From Paraburkholderia kururiensis (GTDB lineage Bacteria; Pseudomonadota; Gammaproteobacteria; Burkholderiales; Burkholderiaceae), in NCBI RefSeq assembly GCF_034424375.1, contig NZ_CP139965.1:1240001-1304000 (forward strand): 64,000 nucleotides of DNA, read 5' to 3'. The position numbers and the translations under genes are program-made. Below the pieces are notes generated by a model that saw only the letters and a list, made by a program, of their open reading frames with translations, was not told the DNA's origin and ran no database searches. Within the stretch, counting starts at the first letter, position 1. Every line of letters begins with the position of its first letter. Of the stretch, positions 52,684-61,559 are shown in pieces.

Positions 52684-54099
52684 TCAGCCCGACGCCAGCT
52701 TGCGGGCGGCGCGTTCTTCGTCGCTCGGATGGATGCCGTCGTGGTCAGGAAGTACACCGAAGTAACTGCACCACGCGTCGCGCAGCGCGGGCTGCGTGGC
52801 GACCTTCGGTTCGCCGCGGTAATACGCGGCAGCGGCGACAAGGCGCAGCAGATCGTTCGGATAGCACGCAAGAAACGGCTTGCCGGACGGAATGTGCAGG
52901 CGATGCACCAGGTACGCGAATGCGTCTTCCGGGGCCTCGACGCCGAGCGCCGCGCAGCAGGACTGGAACACGGCGCGGTAGTCTTCGATGGCGAGCGGGC
53001 CGACGTAGATCTTCGAACCCAGCCGGCGCAGGAACGCTTCGTCTTCGAGTTCGGCGGGTTCCAGGTTGCTCGAGAACACGGGCCACACATCGAAGGGCAC
53101 GGAAAAACGCGAGCCGTTCTGCAGCGTGAACAGATCGAAGTTGCGGTCGAGCGGCATGAGCCAGCGGTTGAGCAGATCGCGCGGCTCGATGCGCTGGCGG
53201 CCCAGGTCGTCCACGATGTAGATACCCATGTTGGCCTTCATGTGCGGCGGCGCCTGATAAAAGCCGGTGGACGCGTCGCGGCGCAGGTCGAGCATGTCGA
53301 GCGTGAGTTCGCCGCCCGAGATCACGAGAGGGCGGCGGCACATGCGCCAGCGGCGGTCGCCGGGCTGCGCGAGCGCTTCGCCTGCGGCGTCTTCGTGCAC
53401 GAGCGGGTCGTACAGCTGCACGATTTCGCCGCCGGCGTAGATGGCGTACGGGACCGGCACGTCGCCGTGCAGCAGGCGGCCCAGCCGTTCGGCGAGGAAC
53501 GTCTTGCCGCTGCCCGCCGGCCCGTACAGCAGCAGCGGACGGCCCGCGTTGAGCGATGCCGCCGCGGCGTCGAGCACCGTCGGATCGATCGCGATGTTCT
53601 GAAACGCGGCCTGTACGTCGTTGCGCACGATCCGCAGCGAGCGAACCGAATGGTTCGCAATGCTATCGATATAGTGTTCCAGCGTGACCGGCGCCGGGCC
53701 GAAATAGCTGCAGCGGGCGAGTTCGTCGTGCGCCGCGGCGCGGCCGGCATCCGTGAGGCGCAGGTGAACGTCCACGTCGCTTGCGCCGCGATGGCTGATT
53801 TCGGCGAGACGTTCGCGCACCAGGTGGGCCAGTACGTCGTCGAGCACGCTGATGGGCAGGCGATGCCGTTCGGCGAGATCGGCGAAGCACGACTTGCCGT
53901 GCACGTGCGTGGACTTCAGCACGAGCGCCGCAACGAAGGTGGCGGGCAGGCCGGTGTCGGCCAGCGTGCGGGGCGCGCGCAGGGCGGGCGCCGTGTCGCC
54001 TGCCGTGCGACTGTCGGCGGCGGGCATGCTGCCTCGCGCGCCGTCGCGCATGGAGGCTGCTGCGCCTCTCGCTTCGTATCCGATGTTGTCCGTTTCCAT
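52684..54099 (-). CDS. AAA+ ATPase of the Tad locus
   Basis: 471 residues. Residues 1-50 are low-complexity. Residues 50-150 look like a winged-helix-like domain (ATFVAALVLKSTHVHGKSCFADLAERHRLPISVLDDVLAHLVRERL). The AAA core has Walker A GPAGSGKT (193-200) and Walker B IYIVDDLG (293-300), followed by sensor-like FSSNLEPAELEDEAFLRRLGSK. It is not a standard Tad component. It lies between the prepilin peptidase and CpaB genes, so it may control assembly or expression of the pilus. Confidence 0.82.
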   Translation of the reverse strand: METDNIGYEARGAAASMRDGARGSMPAADSRTAGDTAPALRAPRTLADTGLPATFVAALVLKSTHVHGKSCFADLAERHRLPISVLDDVLAHLVRERLAEISHRGASDVDVHLRLTDAGRAAAHDELARCSYFGPAPVTLEHYIDSIANHSVRSLRIVRNDVQAAFQNIAIDPTVLDAAAASLNAGRPLLLYGPAGSGKTFLAERLGRLLHGDVPVPYAIYAGGEIVQLYDPLVHEDAAGEALAQPGDRRWRMCRRPLVISGGELTLDMLDLRRDASTGFYQAPPHMKANMGIYIVDDLGRQRIEPRDLLNRWLMPLDRNFDLFTLQNGSRFSVPFDVWPVFSSNLEPAELEDEAFLRRLGSKIYVGPLAIEDYRAVFQSCCAALGVEAPEDAFAYLVHRLHIPSGKPFLACYPNDLLRLVAAAAYYRGEPKVATQPALRDAWCSYFGVLPDHDGIHPSDEERAARKLASG

Positions 54100-54177
54100 C
54101 GCGTCCCCCCTGCGTGCCTGTTCTGTTTCTGCCTGATTGAATCGGTCGTGCTGTTGTGTTCGTGCTCGTGTGCTTCG

Positions 54178-54726
54178 CTATGCGGCCGTTGCGAACAACA
54201 TTCCGAGCGTTCCTGCTGCAATCGCGACGCCGTAGGGCATCGTGCCTACCGATCCCGGCAGCTGCCGGGGTCCTGTGGCGCCGTCTTGCGCCGCTTGCGA
54301 CGTGTTGCGCGCAATGGCGCGCAGATTGCCGACGAGTTGCCGTGCGCGGCCGCGATACACGACAAGCGCAACGGATCCGATGCCACCCGCCATGAACGCT
54401 GCGAGCGCGATATGAAATGCGAGTGCGGGGCCCACCCAGGCGCCGACAGTCATCATCAGCTTGACGTCGCCTGCGGCCATGCCGCGCAACAGATAGAAGG
54501 GCAGCAGCAGCGCGAAGCCGGTTGCGGCCCCCGTGAGCCAGAGCAGCGCACCGGCCGCTGCACCGTGAATCGAGCACTGAACGAGGAACGCCACTGCGAG
54601 GCCTGTCGCCACGACCTCGTTCGGAATGCGCCGGGCCGTGATGTCGGTGCTGGCCGCAACGATCACGAGCAACGCCACGCACAGCGGAATCGGCTGGGCG
54701 GGCAGAGGCGGCAGAGGCAGGTACAT
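54178..54726 (-). CDS. tadV: Prepilin peptidase TadV/CpaA (type IV leader peptidase)
   Basis: 182 residues with about six hydrophobic segments. The catalytic aspartates are in STDITARRIPN (about residue 28) and in the GD motif AAGDVKLMMTVGAW. It lacks the methylase domain of PilD, as is normal for TadV. It should cleave Flp and TadE-type preproteins. It lies 35 bases after the second flp gene. Confidence 0.9.
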   Translation of the reverse strand: MYLPLPPLPAQPIPLCVALLVIVAASTDITARRIPNEVVATGLAVAFLVQCSIHGAAAGALLWLTGAATGFALLLPFYLLRGMAAGDVKLMMTVGAWVGPALAFHIALAAFMAGGIGSVALVVYRGRARQLVGNLRAIARNTSQAAQDGATGPRQLPGSVGTMPYGVAIAAGTLGMLFATAA

Positions 54727-54761
54727 GGCGTTCTCCGTAGCGCTTTCGTGACGGGCGTTGA

Positions 54762-55001
54762 TCAGAGATCCGAAGCAACGCTGTTGAAGACCGACTGCAG
54801 ATCGGTGCCGATCGTCGTGATCGCACCAATGATCACGATGGCGATCAGCGCGCCGATCAACGCGTATTCAATGGAGGTCACGCCTTCGTCGGCGGATGCG
54901 AAGCGCGCAGCAAGGCCGCGGCTCACAAGCAGCGCGAGGCGCGAACGCTTCCGGCCTGCGGTGCGGGACGCTGCGTGCGTCCTGTTGATCGAGCGTTCCA
55001 T
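54762..55001 (-). CDS. Flp-family type IVb pilin with long leader
   Basis: 79 residues. The mature part has the Flp motif: cleavage after Gly40 followed by VTSIEYALIGALIAIVIIGAITTIG. The leader is 40 residues and Arg-rich (RKRSRLALLVSRGLAARF), much longer than the 17-residue leader of the other Flp. ATG 55001 has GGAGAG upstream. It lies between flp1 and tadV. Confidence 0.85.
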   Translation of the reverse strand: MERSINRTHAASRTAGRKRSRLALLVSRGLAARFASADEGVTSIEYALIGALIAIVIIGAITTIGTDLQSVFNSVASDL

Positions 55002-55130
55002 GACGGTTCTCTCCTGGTCTACGGGTTCACATCCACTCACGGCGAAAGAGACGACGACCACGTGATGTCGAGGACGATTCGCGAGGAAGATCCGCCAGGG
55101 AGGCCCGCGAATCGTCCGTCGACATGCACC

Positions 55131-55313
55131 TCAGGTCGCCGCCGTCAGGTCGGTGCCGATCGAGTTGAACACGCTCTTCAGGTCGGTACCGACCGTCGAG
55201 ACGGCGCCCATGATCACGACGGCGATCAGCGCTGCGATCAGGCCGTATTCGATGGCGGTAACGCCGTCTTCGTCGCGAACGATCTGCTTGACGAGGTTGA
55301 TGATCTTCAACAT
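55131..55313 (-). CDS. flp: Flp-family type IVb pilin
   Basis: 60 residues, normal for Flp. The leader is MLKIINLVKQIVRDEDG, with cleavage before VTAIEYGLIAALIAVVIMGAVSTVG, which keeps the Glu-Tyr at positions 5-6 required in type IVb pilins. AAAGGAGAAAG precedes the ATG. It is first in the Tad operon and probably the major pilin. Confidence 0.92.
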   Translation of the reverse strand: MLKIINLVKQIVRDEDGVTAIEYGLIAALIAVVIMGAVSTVGTDLKSVFNSIGTDLTAAT

Positions 55314-56585
55314 GGCTTTCTCCTTTTGGATAACTAAATAAACACCATTGAGCTCAATGGCTTGCGGGTTGGAACGACTGGTACTACAGGGTTACTGCGG
55401 GTTACAGCGGTACGGCGAAAGAAGCGACGCCGGTCATGCGGCGCTCAGACTGTCCGCAAGGGCATAGGTGCACGCATGCACATGCCTTTGCGGGCGGTCT
55501 GGGCCACCGTCATGGTTTGACTGGCAAGCGGGTGCGAAACCACCAGCCGCCCGCGACGCCCAAGAGCGGTCGCGGGCATGTGGCGCGGCAGTTCGCGCAA
55601 GGAAGGAAAGGAAGCAGCGGGACGCCGATGGGCGGTCTCGCTGCGGTGGCGGCTGGAAAGCCTCGTCATGACATGCTTGTTCATTTTCTTCATCCCCCGA
55701 CTTGCAATTGTTTATGGTGTCCGGCCGGCACCGGCACCTTGCTGCAAGACTACGACTACCCACCATCGCTTCACGCGGGAGATTGCCTTCCTATTGGCAG
55801 GCTCCGCATGAACGAATGTCCCCGAGGGCGACGCCTTTGCGATTCCATGTTGTATGTCTGTTGAACTGCTGAATCGCGGGTCGTCACGTCGTCGACTTGC
55901 GCGACGAACCTATTGCAAACAGTGGGCCAGATTTCCCAAAAACCAGGAATGACGGGGCTGTTCAGACGTGCGACGGAAAAGTCGAGTGGCGGGGGCGTTA
56001 CAAAAGGTAACGATTCTGAAAAATGGTGCGCTGCGGGTACGCGCCCATATCGACCGGAAAGCCTTGCCGGGCAAGGCACAAAAAATATGCCAGGGACTTT
56101 CCCTGAGACTGCGAGAACGCACCGCGCAGATAGCTATCTGGTTTTGCAAAGCGCGAACCGAACGGAATTGTTTCAAGGTTGCAACGCGGGTCGGATAAGC
56201 GGCCCTCGATGCCATAAAACACCTCAATTTCGAGCCTTTTCTGGTCAGAAGAAACCCGATTGTGGAAACCCCGCAGGCTTGCAAGCCGCCCGATTTTTTT
56301 CTAACAATGGAGTACCGCGACTCGTGTGCGAAACATCAAGGCGCGGAGATACGTAGTAATCCATAGCGAAATACGAGCGCACACAGTGCCACGTGAAGCC
56401 ACGTAAAAGCACGCACTATCACGGAGCAAAACGCAGCGCCATGTCTTTATGTGCGGCAACGCACATGGCAACACAAAAGTGACACGCAGCCTGCACGCCA
56501 GGCAAAAAAAAGAGCGCACGGCCTGTCTGCATTAAGGACGTGAAATGCGAAACGCCGGTGTGACCGACCGGCCGTCTAACGAAGC
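55314..56585. other. Gene-poor divergent region between Tad operon and glycosyltransferase genes
   Basis: About 1.27 kb with no well-supported gene. A minus-strand frame at 55445-55693 starting MKKMNKHVMTRLSS is possible but shows no family or convincing codon bias. Bases 55870-56540 are visibly richer in A/T than the flanks. The region must hold the promoters of both divergent operons, including the palindrome at 55345-55360. Confidence 0.6.
55345..55360. promoter_or_regulatory. Perfect 16-bp palindrome upstream of flp
   Basis: CCATTGAGCTCAATGG is a perfect palindrome centred 39 bases upstream of the flp start codon (55313), within the leader or promoter of the pilus operon. It is a strong candidate for a dimeric regulator site. 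Confidence 0.6.
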
Positions 56586-57842
56586 ATGCGGGGAATCATG
56601 GACGTCGCGAATCGGGGAGCGCGAAACGGCGAGAGCCGTTATGACGGAAGCGGGTGGTTGAACCGCGAGCGTGTGGTGTTGTACGGGGGCGCAACCCTCG
56701 CGCTCGCCGTCATTTTGCTCGCGGCGTGGGCGTACGTCAGCGGCGGCTTCATGCATGAAGACGGGCCGCGTCCCGGCATCGACTACACCGTGTTCTGGAC
56801 GGCGTCCTGGCTGATGCTGCACGGGGACCCGGGCTCGGTCTATCACTATCCGTCGTTTGCGCACGCGCAGACCGCATTGCTGGGCGGCTACGTGAATCAC
56901 GGTTTCCTGCCGTGGCTCTATCCGCCCACGCTCCTCATGCTCGTCACGCCCGTTGCGCTGTTGCCGTATGCGGCGTCCTTCCTTCTGTTCACCGTATTGG
57001 GCTGCGCTGCCTTCGTTGCGGCGGTGCTGGAGGTGTCGTCGTTCAAGGTTCATCTGGGGCGCAAGGGGCTCGCCGCGCTCGTCGTGCTCGCGTTTCCGGG
57101 CGTGCTCGTCGCGGCCATGCTCGGGCAGAACTCGCTGGTTACCGCAGCGCTTGCGGCCTATGCACTGGGCGCGATGACGCGTTACCCGGTGCGAGCCGGT
57201 GTGTGTATGGGCCTGCTGGCCATCAAGCCGCAGATGGCCGTGCTGTTTCCGCTCGTGCTCATTGCCGTGCGTGACTGGCGCGTATTCGCGAGCGCCGCGA
57301 TGACCGCATTCGCGCTGATGGCGGCAAGTGTGATGGTGTGCGGCACAGCCTCGATACCCGCATTCGCTGCGGGCACCGCCATCGCGCGCGAACTGGTGCT
57401 CGAGCATCGCGTCATGTATTGGAGTGCTTCGCCTTCGGCCTTCGCTGCGATGCGCCTTGCAGGGCTTTCTCTGCCGGTATCGTACGGTGTACAGATATTC
57501 GTCGCGCTGATCGCCATCGCTGCCACATTGCGTGTCTGGACGAAGACGAGCGACATGCGCGTGCGCGCAGCTGCGCTCGCCGTTGCCACGCTGCTGGTTA
57601 CGCCCTACGTGTGGCACTACGAACTCGCATGGCTTGGCATCGCCGTCTTCTGCCTTGCGGCCTGTGGCTTCCAAAAGGGCTGGCTGCGTGGCGAGCAGAC
57701 GGTGCTCGCGCTCTGCTGGCTCTTGCCGGTCTACGAGAGCGCCAACCGGATGCTCAAGTTTCCGCAGATCGGTCCCGTGGTGCTGCTGCTCATGCTGCTC
57801 ATGACGATGCGGCGTGCGCGGCTCGAGTCGGGTGCGAGGTAA
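56586..57842 (+). CDS. GT87-family (DUF2029) membrane glycosyltransferase
   Basis: 418 residues with about ten hydrophobic segments. It is GT-C type: the first periplasmic loop has GIDYTVFWTASWLMLHGD, with the Asp (D67 region) in the place of the PimE catalytic acid, and FLPWLYPPTLLML follows. Such enzymes transfer a sugar from polyprenyl phosphate to an acceptor outside the inner membrane. ATG 56598 (MDVANRGARN, with GGGGA upstream) is an alternative start. It is first of a five-gene plus-strand row and is a paralogue of the next gene. Confidence 0.82.
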   Translation: MRGIMDVANRGARNGESRYDGSGWLNRERVVLYGGATLALAVILLAAWAYVSGGFMHEDGPRPGIDYTVFWTASWLMLHGDPGSVYHYPSFAHAQTALLGGYVNHGFLPWLYPPTLLMLVTPVALLPYAASFLLFTVLGCAAFVAAVLEVSSFKVHLGRKGLAALVVLAFPGVLVAAMLGQNSLVTAALAAYALGAMTRYPVRAGVCMGLLAIKPQMAVLFPLVLIAVRDWRVFASAAMTAFALMAASVMVCGTASIPAFAAGTAIARELVLEHRVMYWSASPSAFAAMRLAGLSLPVSYGVQIFVALIAIAATLRVWTKTSDMRVRAAALAVATLLVTPYVWHYELAWLGIAVFCLAACGFQKGWLRGEQTVLALCWLLPVYESANRMLKFPQIGPVVLLLMLLMTMRRARLESGAR

Positions 57843-57846
57843 TGCC

Positions 57847-59154
57847 ATGAAGCCGCTCGCACGCCACGCGCTGTCGCCTGCCTGGAACCGGCCGCTTGTC
57901 GAACTGCCCGTAGCGGGACCGCGGCGCCGTCCGCACTGGCTGGGCCTGCGGCGCGTGCGTATCTACGCGGCTGCGGTGCTCGCGTGCCAACTGCTGTTCG
58001 CGGGCATTTATCTGTACCGCCTGTATGTGCTGCGTCATCCTGGCTTGAGCCCGCTGGCACTGGACTTTTTGCCCACCTGGAGCGCGTCGTGGCTCGCCTT
58101 GCATGGGCACGGCTGCGAAGCGTGGCAACTGGACCGGCTCGCGGTAATCGAGCAGGGCGTCGTGCCTTCGTTGCGCGAAACCGGTGGCCAATTGCCCTGG
58201 CTGTACCCGCCTTTTGCGCTGCTACTCATGCAGCCGGTCGCACTGTTGCCCTATCCCGTAGCGGCCGTGGTGTGGAGCGTCGGCACCGGGTTGTGTTTCG
58301 TTGCTGCCATCCGAGCCATCGTGCCGCGCGGCGATGCCGTCTTTCTCGTGGCCGCGTTCCCCGCTGCCCTGCTGGCTGCGGCAATGGGGCAGAGCAGCCT
58401 GCTCACCGCGGCACTTGCGGCGACCGGTTTGACGTTGTTGCGCCGGCGCCCGGTTGTGGCGGGCATCTGTTTCGGAATGCTATTCATCAAACCGCATCTG
58501 GCGTTGTTGTTTCCACTGGCGCTTTTATGCAGCCGCGCATGGCGCGCGCTCGCCGCGTTGCTCGCTACCGTCGGCACGCTGTTCGTGCTGGGCGTGATCG
58601 CGTTCGGCGCGGACGCGCTGTCGTCGTTCGTGGCCAACGTCGGCATGATGGCCCGCTACGTGCAAAACGGGCCGGCACCGTTCGCCCGCATGCCGACGTT
58701 CTTCGCGATGGCGAAGCTGCTGCATTCGCCGTCTGCAATCGCCTATGCCGCGCAAGGCGCCTCGGCATTGCTCGCCGCGAGCATCGTGGTGCTCGCGTGG
58801 ACGCGCGAATCGGCCTATGGATTACGGGCCGCCGCGCTCGTCGGCGCCAGCTTGCTCGTGAGCCCCTATCTCTACGATTACGACCTCACCTGGTACGCCG
58901 TATTCGCGGCGTGGCTCGCACGGCATGCGCTCGCGCACGGATGGCGAGCCGGCGAGCGTGAGTGTCTTGCCGCGCTTTGGCTGATGCCGCTCGCGGGCTT
59001 GCTGGTGGTGAGCCGCGCGCCGTTGCAGTTCGTGCCGCTCGTCACGCTCGCGGCCTGGGGTTTAGTCGTGGCCAGGATGCAGCGCGAACGGCGCGAGTCG
59101 CCATGCCTGCCTGTTACGGACGATGCCGGGCTGCGAAGGCGACGCTGGCCTTGA
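57847..59154 (+). CDS. GT87-family (DUF2029) membrane glycosyltransferase, second copy
   Basis: 435 residues, polytopic. It shares LDFLPTWSASWLALHGHG and QLPWLYPPFALLLMQPVALLPY with the preceding protein, so the pair is duplicated. The Asp in LDFLPTW is at the expected catalytic position. GCGAGGTAATGCC before the ATG at 57847 supports the start, 4 bases after the first gene's stop. The two enzymes may add successive sugars. Confidence 0.82.
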   Translation: MKPLARHALSPAWNRPLVELPVAGPRRRPHWLGLRRVRIYAAAVLACQLLFAGIYLYRLYVLRHPGLSPLALDFLPTWSASWLALHGHGCEAWQLDRLAVIEQGVVPSLRETGGQLPWLYPPFALLLMQPVALLPYPVAAVVWSVGTGLCFVAAIRAIVPRGDAVFLVAAFPAALLAAAMGQSSLLTAALAATGLTLLRRRPVVAGICFGMLFIKPHLALLFPLALLCSRAWRALAALLATVGTLFVLGVIAFGADALSSFVANVGMMARYVQNGPAPFARMPTFFAMAKLLHSPSAIAYAAQGASALLAASIVVLAWTRESAYGLRAAALVGASLLVSPYLYDYDLTWYAVFAAWLARHALAHGWRAGERECLAALWLMPLAGLLVVSRAPLQFVPLVTLAAWGLVVARMQRERRESPCLPVTDDAGLRRRRWP

Positions 59155-59263
59155 AGCATGGAGCGGGACGGACGATAACGATTGAAACGTGTCGGGCGCG
59201 TGAAGCGCAGAGCGTAACAACAAGCAACGCATCACGGATAACGAAGCGTCCGGAAAGAACAGC

Positions 59264-59289
59264 GTCGCCGCACGAAAAAGCGCGGCGAC
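59264..59289. other. Stem-loop upstream of GT2 gene
   Basis: GTCGCCGC and GCGGCGAC form an 8-bp stem with a 10-base loop in the 171-base spacer before the GT2 gene. It may be a leader or partial terminator. Confidence 0.35.
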
Positions 59290-59325
59290 ACCACACGCAG
59301 GAAAAGTCATACGGGGAGCAGCATC

Positions 59326-60405
59326 ATGTCGAACCATAACGAGATACCGCTCGTTTCGCTGGTGGTTCCGTTCTACAACGAGGGCGAAGCGGTAGAGAAG
59401 TTCTTTGCGGGCGTCGTGCCGGTGCTCGAAGACATAGAAGGCATCCGCTTCGAGATTGTCTGCATCAACGACGGCAGCCAGGATGGCACGCTCCATCAGC
59501 TCGTGGCCGCCGGCGCGCGCGACGCTCGTGTGCGCGTGATCGACCTCACGCGCAACTTCGGCAAGGAGGCTGCGCTCACGGCAGGCCTTGACGAAGCGAA
59601 CGGCGACGCCGTCATTCCCATCGACGCCGATCTGCAGGACCCGCCGGGCCTGATTCCCGTGATGATCGCGCACTGGCGCGAGGGCGCCGAGGTGGTGGTG
59701 GCCAAACGCAGCAATCGCGCCTGCGATTCGTTTGCGAAGCGCACCGCGGCGGGCCTCTACTACCGCGTGCACAACCTGCTTTCCGAAGTGAAGCTGCCGG
59801 AAAACGTGGGCGACTACCGGCTCATGGATCGCCAGGTGGTCAACGCGCTGCGCAGCCTGCCCGAGCGGCGGCGCTTCATGAAAGGGCTGTTCGCGTGGGT
59901 CGGCTATCGCACGGTGGTCGTGGAGTACGAGCGTGAGGCGCGCTGCGCGGGGCATTCGAAATTCTCGGGCTGGCGGCTCTGGAACTTCGCGCTGGAAGGC
60001 ATCACGAGTTTCAGCACGGTGCCGCTGCGCACGTGGACTTACGTGGGCCTCGTCATCGCGCTGCTCGCGTTCGTGTATGGCGGCTTCATCATCGGGCGCA
60101 CGTTGGTGTTCGGCAATCCCGTGCCGGGCTATGCCTCGGTCATTTCGGTGCTCTTGTTCATGGGCGGTATCGAATTGATCGGCATCGGCGTGGTGGGCGA
60201 GTACATCGGGCGCATCTATTACGAGTCGAAGGAACGCCCGGTGTATCTGATTCGCCGCCGTTATCAGACGCACACCAAGGTCACGCCGCTGCCGGTGGGA
60301 CGTGTGAACCGTTCAGGACGCAGCGACCTGCGTGCCGCTCAGGCATGGCGTCCCGACTTCGCCCGTCGTCGCGCCGGTGTGCGTACGCGTGCCGCTGGCC
60401 ATTAA
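59326..60405 (+). CDS. GT2 polyprenyl-phosphate glycosyltransferase (GtrB/DPM-like)
   Basis: 359 residues. The GT2 domain starts LVSLVVPFYNEGEAVEKFF and has the DxD motif in PIDADLQDPPGLIPVM, with the FGKEAALTAGL segment. Two C-terminal membrane helices (WTYVGLVIALLAFVYGGFIIG and SVISVLLFMGGIELIGIGVVGEYIGRIYYE, in parts) match GtrB, which makes undecaprenyl-phosphate-glucose. It supplies the lipid-linked sugar for the GT87 enzymes. The C-terminal 55 residues are Arg-rich and unusual. Confidence 0.87.
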   Translation: MSNHNEIPLVSLVVPFYNEGEAVEKFFAGVVPVLEDIEGIRFEIVCINDGSQDGTLHQLVAAGARDARVRVIDLTRNFGKEAALTAGLDEANGDAVIPIDADLQDPPGLIPVMIAHWREGAEVVVAKRSNRACDSFAKRTAAGLYYRVHNLLSEVKLPENVGDYRLMDRQVVNALRSLPERRRFMKGLFAWVGYRTVVVEYEREARCAGHSKFSGWRLWNFALEGITSFSTVPLRTWTYVGLVIALLAFVYGGFIIGRTLVFGNPVPGYASVISVLLFMGGIELIGIGVVGEYIGRIYYESKERPVYLIRRRYQTHTKVTPLPVGRVNRSGRSDLRAAQAWRPDFARRRAGVRTRAAGH

Positions 60406-60420
60406 AGAGAGGAGACCGAC

Positions 60421-61164
60421 ATGTCGCCCGAAGCCTATCTCGAGATGGCCGAAACCGAGGCCGAACACTGGTGGTTCAAGGGGCGTCGCGACGTGTTGCG
60501 CGTGCTGCTCGATGGTCTGTGCCTGCCGGAAGCGGCGCGCGTGCTCGAAGTGGGATCGGGCACGGGCGGCAATCTCGCGCTGCTCGAACAGTTCGGCCAT
60601 GTGAGCGGCCTCGAGATGGACGAGACCGCGCGCCGGCTCACGGACCGCAAGACCGGCGGCCGCTTCGACATTCGCGCGGGCCGCTGCCCCGACGACGTTC
60701 CCTTCAACGGCCAGCAGTTCGATCTGATCTGCTTCTTCGACTGTCTCGAACACATACCCGACGACGTAGGTTCGCTCGCGCAGATGCGCACGTTGCTCGC
60801 ACCCGGCGGCGTGATAGTGGTGACGGTGCCCGCGTATCAATGGCTCTGGAGTGCGCACGACGTGTTTCTGCATCACTGCCGGCGCTACAGCCGTCGCGCG
60901 CTCGAGCGCTGCGCGCGTGCCGCGGGATGCAAGGTGCAACACGTGACCTACTTCAACACGCTGCTGTTCCCGCTAGCAGTGGCGGCGCGTTGGGCCGACC
61001 GGCTGTTGCGCCGCGAACGTTCGACAGGCGATGCCGTTCCGGTGCCGCCCGTGAACGCGCTGCTCTATCGGGCCATGCACGCGGAGAGCCGCTGGCTCGC
61101 GCGGCATACGTTGCCCTTCGGCGTCTCGCTGCTCGCCGTACTGACCGCCGACGAAGGAGCCTGA
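60421..61164 (+). CDS. Class I SAM-dependent methyltransferase
   Basis: 247 residues starting MSPEAYLEMAETEAEHWWFKGRRDVLRVLL, a start typical of methyltransferases beside glycosyltransferases. Motif I is VLEVGSGTGGNLALL (residues 42-56), and DLICFFDCLEHIPDD is motif post-II. GAGAGGAGACC precedes the ATG. It may methylate a sugar or other part of the glycan. Confidence 0.87.
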   Translation: MSPEAYLEMAETEAEHWWFKGRRDVLRVLLDGLCLPEAARVLEVGSGTGGNLALLEQFGHVSGLEMDETARRLTDRKTGGRFDIRAGRCPDDVPFNGQQFDLICFFDCLEHIPDDVGSLAQMRTLLAPGGVIVVTVPAYQWLWSAHDVFLHHCRRYSRRALERCARAAGCKVQHVTYFNTLLFPLAVAARWADRLLRRERSTGDAVPVPPVNALLYRAMHAESRWLARHTLPFGVSLLAVLTADEGA

Positions 61165-61168
61165 CATC

Positions 61169-61549
61169 GTGGCGTGGACTTCGCGCGACATCGTGAAGCT
61201 GCTGCGTTTCGGTGTGTCCGGCGTCATGGCCACCGCCGTGCATGCGGCAGTGGCCATGAGCCTGATCGTGCAGACAGAGGCACCACCCATGCTCGCGAAC
61301 GCGCTCGCGTTCCTCAGTGCGACCGGCGTGTCCTATCTCATGAACACGCTATGGAGTTTCTCCGCGCCGGTTCACGTGCGTAACGCGTCGCGCTTCGCGG
61401 TGGTCTCGACGCTGGGGCTCGGGCTCACCGCGCTGGTGTCGGGCGGCGTGCAATTCGCGGGCGGTGTGCCGTGGTCCGGCATCGCGGCAGTGGCCTGCGT
61501 GGTGCCGCCGGCCACCTTCCTCGCTCATCGCGCGTGGACGTACCGCTGA
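61169..61549 (+). CDS. GtrA-family flippase
   Basis: 126 residues with four hydrophobic segments (RFGVSGVMATAVHAAVAMSLIV...LSATGVSYLMNTLWSF...TFLAHRAWTYR), the GtrA pattern. GTG at 61169 is the start, with GAAGGAG upstream. GtrA flips polyprenyl-phosphate-sugar to the periplasmic side. It lies 4 bases after the methyltransferase stop and ends the row. Confidence 0.88.
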   Translation: MAWTSRDIVKLLRFGVSGVMATAVHAAVAMSLIVQTEAPPMLANALAFLSATGVSYLMNTLWSFSAPVHVRNASRFAVVSTLGLGLTALVSGGVQFAGGVPWSGIAAVACVVPPATFLAHRAWTYR

Positions 61550-61559
61550 TGCGTGCGCG

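Noticed and set aside
52729..55065. A 778-codon open frame on the plus strand opposite the AAA ATPase, tadV and flp genes
   Set aside because: It has shadow composition, no ribosome-binding site or family pattern, and the opposite strand encodes recognisable pilus proteins.
55445..55693. Small minus-strand frame starting MKKMNKHVMTRLSS
   Set aside because: There is a plausible start but no family, no typical codon bias and no partner gene. Kept only as a note on the gap.
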